Assembly: GCA_033557835.1 (NCBI GenBank)
Contig: JAWQRO010000468.1
Span: forward strand, 1-38,429
Direction: 5' to 3'
Source of the DNA: Helochares maculicollis
Lineage: Eukaryota; Arthropoda; Insecta; Coleoptera; Hydrophilidae
DNA: 38,429 bases
Part shown: piece after piece, positions 31,491-38,429 of the stretch
Position numbering within the stretch: position 1 is the first letter of the stretch
Layout of the letters: every line of letters starts with the position of its first letter
Notes under the pieces: generated by a model
Told to the model about the DNA's origin: nothing
What the model saw: only the letters and a program-made list of their open reading frames with translations
Database searches by the model: none
Program-made: the position numbers and the translations under genes

Positions 31491-32355
31491 TCTGTTTCAG
31501 AATTTTTCAAGCACTCTGTTCTGAGTTGTTTACTTCTTTGTAACTAGTTGCTTTACTTTGGTTGTGTATCATTTCTGCATTTGTTACTTCGATAGGTTTA
31601 ATATCTGTTCGCTTAATGTAATCATACACAAAAAGGTTTCTGTCTTTGATAGATTCAATATTTAGTTTTCGCCTAGTTCAATTTTGACTTCTATTTTTTA
31701 TCTCTATGTTCATTCCTACTATTTATCTCCCTATTTTGGGGTCCATCATGACTTATTCCTCTCTATTTCTGCCATGGTATACTGCAGAGTCACTGTTTAC
31801 GACAAAATAATTTGGTAACTTAATAGTTCCTTTGCCTTTGTACTCCAAGAGATCTTCATGGTCCTTTGAATGACATAAAATCAGTTTCTAGCATAACATT
31901 CTCAAGATTATCGCTTTCCAGTGACCTTTGTTCATATTTAACTAATTGTTTACTTTTTTATCGACATATTCTTCTCTGATTCTGTTCTACTTTGAGCTAA
32001 TATTTATTCTTTGATAGGCTCTACTTGGCACCCGTCTGTCTTTGCCTTGGCTTGAATTCAGCATGACTTTATTGAACTACTCAATCTACCCAATTCATCC
32101 AGGCGAGGTTACCTAAACACTTTGCCACACAAAATTGCAGTTAAATCATTGTTTGCAACATTATAAAAGTAGCGGCACTAAAACTACTGTAACTTATGAA
32201 CTGATAGTCGGACTGTAATGAAATTTTAACGTTTACCTTCAGAAGGTTGGTACTTCCCAAAAGTCTGGTATTTTTCATCGGTGGCTCGGCCTATGTGTTA
32301 TCCTACGAACTTATAAGCCAATGTGTTATTTAAACATGAGACATTTTATTAGATT

Positions 32356-32527
32356 TTAGAAGAAAATACGGTTTTGTAGAGAAAATACGGTTTTGTATAG
32401 AAAATACAGTTCTGTATAGAAAATACGATTTTGTATAGAAAATACAGTTTTGCATAGAAAATACGGTTTTGTATAGAAAATACGATTTTGTATAGGAAAT
32501 ACGGTTTTGCATAGAAAATACAATTCA
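32356..32527. repeat. 19-bp minisatellite, ~9 copies
   Basis: TATAGAAAATACGGTTTTG repeated about nine times with single-base variants (CAGTTCTG, CGATTTTG, CAGTTTTGC). Because 19 is not a multiple of 3, open frames in all three minus-strand phases arise artificially from it. Confidence 0.95.
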
Positions 32528-32863
32528 GCAAAAGATATGTCTATCAATAAAGCAAGATATGTAGTATTGTGAAATAGATTTGAAAAGCTCGCGTGGAGAG
32601 CATATCTTATTAAGTGAAACGAAAAAACCTGACATCATTTTCAATTGAATCTATTAAAAATCGCTTAATAGGTCATGATGATTTTAGAATTGCCTTAAAA
32701 ATGGCGTAGATTTATTTTGCAGCTCTTACAGTCAATTTTAGGGCAACTTCTATAAAATTTTTGCTACATCCACCAATTAAGAACATTCTAAAACTAGACA
32801 ATCAAGTCTTGCTGATTCAGGATGTTAGAAAAAGTGTTTGAAAACAAGTTTGTTTGTGTACAG

Positions 32864-33293
32864 GTGCGTTTGCAGACCATGCCCCTCCCAAAACCGGGTG
32901 AGACGCCCCTATACAGCGGAATGGGGGATTGCATGAAAAAAACTTTGAGAAACGAAGGGTTCCGAGGGTTCTACAAAGGAATGGGCGCACCTTTAGCAGG
33001 AGTAGCCCCGATTTTTGCCATATCCTTCATGGGCTACAGGGTGGGGAAACAAATTATTGGCCCAGACGACCCGAAAAAATTCACCTACTTCGATTATTTT
33101 GCAGCCGGAGCTTTCTCCGGAATCTTCACTACCTCCATCATGGCGCCCGGCGAACGAATCAAGTGCCTCTTGCAGATCCAAGGGGACTCCAAGACGAAAG
33201 TCTACGATGGGCCCATCGATTGTGCTAAGAAACTCTACAAGGAAGGAGGAATGAAAAGTATTTACCGCGGAGCTGGGGCCACCTTATTGAGAG
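32864..33293 (+). CDS. colt: Mitochondrial carnitine/acylcarnitine carrier, exon 2
   Basis: TGTACAG precedes and GTAACG follows. VRLQTMPLPKPGE continues the first carrier repeat. GFYKGMGAPLAGVAPIFA ends repeat 1. AAGAFSGIFTTSIMAPGERI holds the second signature (P.ER.K), and KCLLQIQ, KKLYKEGGMKSIYRGAGATL and LR end repeat 2. These texts are diagnostic for the carnitine carrier (RLQTMP, MAPGERIK.LLQ). The exon ends in phase 1, where the family continues with D(L/V)PA.G and a third repeat. No such exon was found up to 38429, so the gene either continues beyond the window across the minus-strand LRR gene or is broken. Confidence 0.93.
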
Positions 33294-33424
33294 GTAACGA
33301 TGGAGCAAAACTTTGACGTAATTCTAGCCGACATTCTCGTACTGACAAGAACGTTTGAATAGCAGGCGAGTCATTAATGCGCTTTTCAGAATATAGCTCC
33401 GATGGTATTAATTTCACAAATTAA

Positions 33425-33870
33425 TCAATAAAATCTTGTTTCATCGAATTTGAAGTTTGTAGGAAAAAGGCAACATTGGTTGATAACTTGCCTTAGTCCG
33501 GTGGCCGAGAGTGAATAATCTTTTGAAAAGCTACGTTTACGGCAATGTTGGAATTCAATTCCTATTAAAAATTTGTTTAAATTGCTAAAGAATTGATCAT
33601 TATTGAGGACTAAGTCTGGTGACTCCTGAGGATGATGAAGAAGTTCCAGCTCCAATTTGCAAAGGAACTTCCGATCCCTGTATTGATTGTAATTGTCATA
33701 TTGAGTACATTTCACATCACAAGTGATGATTCGATTCAAACATGGACTAGATTTATAATGAAAATGCTACCACCAGCTTTTGTTCTTGTTTTCAGTCAGC
33801 CCATATGGAACACCATGGTACTCAAGCAGTCTGAGATGGGCCAGACTCAATGATCTTTAGTTCGTTATTA
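33425..33870 (-). pseudogene. Internally deleted mariner relic
   Basis: Minus strand: HGVPYGLTENKNK, then LNRIITCDVKCTQYDN (first catalytic region; CD in place of GD), followed directly by LELELLHHPQESPDLVLNND (third catalytic region). The segment with the second catalytic residue is missing, so it is a deletion derivative. It lies between the last visible carrier exon and the 3' end of the LRR gene. Confidence 0.78.
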
Positions 33871-34394
33871 CTGATTTTTCATTCTGGACGACTGTATGAC
33901 TCTTTTTTGAAGTCAAAATTACCTGTATCAATTTTGGCGAACCACGTTGACATTCTCTGCTACATAGTAGCACTAGACCTACACACATCATAAATATTTC
34001 AAGCCGCTTGCGATGGTGTAGTTTCACATGAGGACTCCTACTTCATAATAGCAAATTTCTAAAGTTTTAAGAGCAAATAGTAAATTTTTTACACAAATGA
34101 AATATATTTCTAAAAAAAACATAATTGACAAACCAAACCATTGAAAAATAATTTCATTTCTACCAATTTTAATTGGATTTTAAGTTTGTGTTAGTATAAT
34201 ATTTCATATAATACAAGTATTCACCAAGCGGAGCTATTTGGCACGGAAGCACTAATGACTCGCCCAGCACACGATGTTTTTAAACTACTTCCTCTGATTA
34301 AGAAAAACTTGCTCGCTTACACAAATACCTCTATAATCAAAGTAAAAACTACAAAAAATATCTCAATACTTAAAATAATCAAGTCTCATTTAAT
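33871..34394. other. Spacer and likely 3' UTR of the LRR gene
   Basis: AT-rich sequence; no clear minus-strand AATAAA was picked out and no other gene was recognised. Confidence 0.4.
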
Positions 34395-37300
34395 TTACAT
34401 AATCAAATTATTTGGATCCTTGGGGAACTTTTTGATCTTCTTTGGCCCGCCGAGAACCTCCCCCCTCTTAAGCTCATTCTTGAAGCTCAACGGCAGTTTC
34501 TCCGCAATTTGAGCAATGGAAATCACATCATTGTCCTGGTTGTTCCCGAATAGCGAAATCTTCATCGGGTTGTCGTCGTTGATCTTCATCCCAAGTTTCT
34601 TTTTCTGCAAGCTCATCTTCAATCTATGCTTCTCTAGCTTTTCCTCCCTCGTCATTTTGATTGGTTTTCTCAAAAAACCACCCGTGCCATTTTTCTCAAC
34701 CGTGAAAGGTCCTGTCCGTACTCCTAATTGTCCGTCTACTCCAGCTGCTGCTTCTAGTCCTATTCCATTTCCGGTTTCTGCATTCGTGCCCATCCCTGCT
34801 TCCATCAATCCATTTCTGATTTCAGTCCCGTTCAACTTTTGCACAAGCCCTCCGTTAACAAGCACTTTCTTCTTGAGTCGTGGCTTGAAGTCGGCGCAAA
34901 CCAACCGACGCCTCATCACTGGAAAAACACTTAGGTTCTTGTATTTTTTGGGGGTGGAACACTTAGGGGCGACACGGTTGTCGTAAATGTACTTGTAATA
35001 CACTTTATTGTCAAAATCACACCCTATTCCCTTGTCGTGGCGCGAATCGCAAACCCTGACTCCCTTCTGTTTGATTTTGTTCACCAGCATCGGCTTCCAT
35101 TCGGACATGTCACAAGAGCAATGCCACGGGTTGTAGTTCAAGCGAATCAATTTGGGCTTGAAGTTGTTGAAAATGTCCTTTGGTAGCGTGGTAAAGTTGT
35201 TGTTGTTCAAGTAGAGCTCGTTCAAGCTTTGCAAGTCGTCAAAGACGCCCGGTGGGAGATATTGAAGTTGGTTTTTGGACAAATCCAGAATTTTCAAACT
35301 CTTGAGCCCTATGAAGGCGTCCATTGATATATTCTGGATGTTGCAGGATTTGAGAATTAGCTTCTGCAGGTTGTGAACTTCAACGAAGGCGTCAAATTGC
35401 AGTTCTGGTATATTTCCACCCAGAGCTAGCTCGATCAAATTTGGCATCCCTGCAAAAATGTCCTTCTTCAAGATGGGGATTTTCAAGTGCTTCAAGGTTA
35501 ATTTCTTGAGCAGGTTTAGGCCAGTGAATGAACTTTTTTGGAGCTGCAGCGGAATGTTTTCGCTGCCTAAGACTAACGAGTCTGTGGTGTTCATGACCTC
35601 GAAAGTATTGGGGTAGATGACGCTAATGGGATTGTTGAGGAAGTTGGCGAGCTTCAAATTCGGGAATGGGGGAAGCGACAGCTCTGATAGTTGGGAAAAG
35701 TTGTTGTAGGATAAGTCTAAGTATTCGAGTTTCAAGAGACCCGCCAGGTCGGTAAGCTGGATGTTCAGGAGGTTATTGTGGGCCAAAGAGAGGATTTTGA
35801 GGTTCGGTGTGCCGTAGAAAGCAAATTCAGGAATGTACTTCAGATTGTTGTTTTCCAGGATGAGGAACTCTAAATTCTTGAGGCCTTCGAACATCTCCCA
35901 TTGGATTGTCTGGAGGTTGCAGCGCTTGATAATGAGGAGCATGAGTTGGTCGAACCCGGCGAAGATGGGCAGTTGGTCCTTCTCTTGCTGCTCCATGTAT
36001 TTATCGTAAGGCAGGATTTCGTTCTTTTTGATTTTCCGCAGCAATGTCAGGGGATGGCCTGATACCTTGTGGGTGTAGACGAACGTAATTATTTCTTCGG
36101 TATCGGATTCCTCCTTCCGGTTGGAGTTCTCGATGAGGATGTTGTCTAGGTTGAGATATTTCACATTGGGCAGGGCCGTGTCGATTTTGCAGAAAAAGAA
36201 GGTCGAGTGGGGTGACTTCGTTCCTTGCAGTTCGAGGGCCTTCAGTTGGGGGAAGACCTTGAGGTCGCTGAATGTTAGGGTTTTGTTCCCGGATTCGAAG
36301 CCTTGGATTAGGGTCAAAGACTCCACGTTGGGTGGGATTTCGTCGAGGAGAGTCTTTGGGTCTGTCTCCGTCTGGAGGATGCAAATCGCTGTTCTGAGTA
36401 TGACGTTGTGGGATTCGTGGATGTTGTCTTCGTAGAATACCTGCAGTTGAAAAGAGACTTAGAACAAGAGATCAGGTCGTCAGGAATGGAATTTGTAGTT
36501 CTAGTAACTTTGGCAACATTAATAGGTGATTACGTAAGAATGACTTGATATTTGATGATTCTCTTCTATTACATTTCCGTATATTGTTCAAAATTTAGTA
36601 GAGGAAAGAAATCATGAAAGAATACGATCGGGAGATTTTAACGGACTTCCATGTTTTGAGGACTCCTGAGTCTCTTAGACAGCGTTAAATTGATTCTCAA
36701 AGTTGGTAAAGGTAGCTTTGATCTTACAAATGAACTAAGCGGTCGTCCATAATTAAAAGTTAATAACGACGTTCACAGTTGAGCCTACATTACAGAGTGT
36801 CTATGAATTATGAAGTTTGTAAGATCCTCACGTACACAAGATTTAAGAGGTGAGAGTGTGGATGGGTAGGGGCTGTGAAAGGTCTAGCGAGAACAATTAA
36901 GCCAAGTTATAACTGAATATTTTTTTTCTCCCTATATGAATATATTCTTGAGCAAGTAAAAAAATTTAATAGAAAGGTCTGGCAGAATTCTTATAGGGCG
37001 TAAATTTTAGAACAGTCTAGACTTACATCGTTATTCTCATATTCCCTTGCTTCTGAATTGTGATGCTCTGTTTCTGGGTTCATGTGCTTAAACAATGCCA
37101 TTTCGGTGAGGTGCTCGTGCCTGCAAGTGCACACAGACGGACACAGGACTTCTTCATCCCAAATTGCTTCAGCCTTGAAAACAAAGTGATATTATTAATG
37201 TGATTTAAATAATACAGAAGGAATAGTTTTTATAGCATGACTGTAAGCGACATCATTTGAAGAAAAAAAAAATTGAGGCAAAAATGACGATGTTCAACAG

Positions 37301-37547
37301 AATTGCATAAAATGTTCAAATGCTAGAACGAATTAAGTTTGCAACTGCAGTTGCATGAGGGAAGAGAAAAAAGGCAAGTTAATAATAGCGCAGAAAAGAG
37401 GATGGAATGTTTCCATATTTATAATATACACTGAAGGAGGCGGCAAGCCCAAATATTTAACTAGAGCGTAAAATTAAGCAGCAAGAAAGAAGTTAGACTT
37501 ACGGAACTTAAGGTAAACACGAGAAGAAAACAAATGCATCTCCACAT
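34395..37547 (-). CDS. Secreted leucine-rich-repeat protein, three exons, complete
   Basis: Exons on the minus strand: 37547-37503 (15 codons), 37173-37027 (49 codons) and 36440-34395 (682 codons including stop), all joined in phase 0 with GTAAGT donors and TTTTCAAG or CAACTGCAG acceptors; 745 residues. MWRCICFLLVFTLSS is a signal peptide. Exon 2 carries an LRRNT cysteine motif, CPSVCTCRH. Exon 3 carries about ten leucine-rich repeats (for example LKSLKILDLSKNQLQYLPPG), an LRRCT cap (NPWHCSCDMSEWK...C) and a roughly 190-residue basic tail rich in Lys and Gly/Asn without a transmembrane segment. The product is probably extracellular, with an adhesion or recognition role like other insect LRR proteins; the specific family is not recognised. 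It is convergent with the carnitine carrier and possibly nested in its intron. Confidence 0.92.
36441..37026 (-). other. LRR gene intron 2
   Basis: 586 bp of AT-rich sequence between a GTAAGT donor (37026-37021) and a CTGCAG acceptor (36446-36441). Nothing else seen. Confidence 0.8.
37174..37502 (-). other. LRR gene intron 1
   Basis: 329 bp between the signal-peptide exon and the LRRNT exon, GTAAGT at 37502-37497 and TTCAAG before 37173. No additional features. Confidence 0.8.
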
Positions 37548-38039
37548 TTTGAACAGAAAAGTTGCTTTGATGGGCTTTCTACAGGATACTAAAATCAGGA
37601 AATACATCCGCCTACTACTTCCTATATATTATCTCTCAGAAAAGAAATTTACTGACAAGCCAGATTCATGTGTATACACAGGGTGGTCACTAAATATCAG
37701 TTTAAATATTTTACAAAATGGTTATTTGACTGCATTTACCAACTTTTACTTTTGAAAAATATAAGGACGTGCCGAGGCGGCACCTATATGGTATATAGAA
37801 GAATGTAGAGTGGAGCCACTCCAATTTTGATATTCCTGTAATCTAAATGAAATCTATTAAAGCAAAGGTATTGGGATCGTTACATCTATGTGTGCATGTA
37901 AACAGGATAACGTTCAGACGGCTTGAGGTCGAGTGATGAAATTGGGAATACGGTAATTATAGGAATATCGTAGATCCCTGTCGGATATGTAGGATCACTG
38001 AAGTACCTTCGCTATATTATCATAAAAGGTGCTTCAGAT
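37548..38039. other. Upstream region of the LRR gene
   Basis: AT-rich sequence presumably including the LRR gene promoter; no convincing TATA box was fixed. A small perfect hairpin, GTGCCG-AGG-CGGCAC, is at 37769-37783. No third carnitine-carrier exon was recognised. Confidence 0.4.
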
Positions 38040-38429
38040 TTGAGTTGGTTTACAAATTTTTTCAATACAATTTGAAGATTATGATATCTTAAAAAATTCA
38101 ATAAATTTGGGGACTGATGTGATCCTTCAAGTCGTCAAAATGGAAAATTGATTTCTAAAACACGTTGTCGAATTAATTAAGTACACATAAATTCAAAAGT
38201 TTCGGACGCTTTAAACGTTAAGGAGACACGATGCAAATTGCAGTCATATCTTGACAATTTGAAAACCATTAATTTAATAAGAGTCCAGGAAATGCTGTTT
38301 TGTTATTGTATATTGAGTTGGTTTACAAATTTTTTCAATACAATTTGAAGATTATGATATCTTAAAAAATTCAATAAATTTGGGGACTGATGTGATCCTT
38401 CAAGTCGTCAAAATGGAAAATTGATTTCT
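38040..38429. repeat. Exact 117-bp direct repeat at the window edge, 273-bp period
   Basis: 38040-38156, beginning TTGAGTTGGTTTACAAATTT, is repeated without a mismatch at 38313-38429, where the window stops. The 156 bp in between are different. This is either the start of a tandem array with a 273-bp unit or a local duplication. Confidence 0.95.

Larger units (their letters stand above)
30375..32863 (+). other. Carnitine carrier intron 1
   Basis: Contains a mariner relic at about 31215-31490 and a 19-bp minisatellite at 32356-32527. The rest is T-rich unique sequence with no supported exon. Confidence 0.7.

Noticed and set aside
32330..32547. Three overlapping minus-strand open frames with Tyr-Phe-Leu repeats
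   Set aside because: They are translations of the 19-bp repeat in all three phases, an artefact of its lacking stops.

Overview
This is a window of an AT-rich, intron-containing animal genome, most likely an insect. A beetle or another holometabolous insect is plausible, but that is inference. The evidence is an arthropod-type latrophilin (Cirl: lectin, HRM, GAIN/GPS and 7TM modules, no olfactomedin domain), a carnitine carrier of the congested-like-trachea type, several mariner transposons and a decayed RTE-like retrotransposon.

Layout: 1-1640 is a decayed RTE-like non-LTR element. 1641-4877 has no recognisable gene but holds a ~140-bp direct repeat. 4878-7989 is a block of three minus-strand mariners: one fragment and two nearly full-length copies with terminal inverted repeats, all inactive. 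8523-9646 is a ~33-copy minisatellite. 10993-27862 is most of the latrophilin/Cirl gene on the plus strand; its signal-peptide exon was not found. Its introns hold a ~3.1-kb tandem array, a 335-bp foldback, a degenerate palindromic repeat and a mariner with intact TA flanks. A ~1.4-kb 3' UTR follows. 30141-33293 carries the promoter region and first two coding exons of the mitochondrial carnitine/acylcarnitine carrier. 34395-37547 on the minus strand is a complete three-exon secreted leucine-rich-repeat gene. The right edge (38040-38429) ends in an exact 117-bp direct repeat.

The most interesting observation is in the latrophilin. The second half of its rhamnose-binding lectin domain is encoded by two successive exons, 11946-12052 and 12236-12342. 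Both are exactly 107 nt, enter in phase 2, leave in phase 1, and encode alternative versions of the same subdomain. Since 107 is not a multiple of 3, including both or neither breaks the frame, so they look like a mutually exclusive pair that would switch the ligand-binding face of this adhesion GPCR. The 3.1-kb array begins just downstream of the pair.

The carnitine carrier lacks its third repeat inside the window although exon 2 ends in a proper donor. Either the minus-strand LRR gene is nested in a long carrier intron whose last exon lies beyond 38429, or the locus is broken. All exon boundaries were read by eye from splice consensus and phase; no RNA evidence was available.
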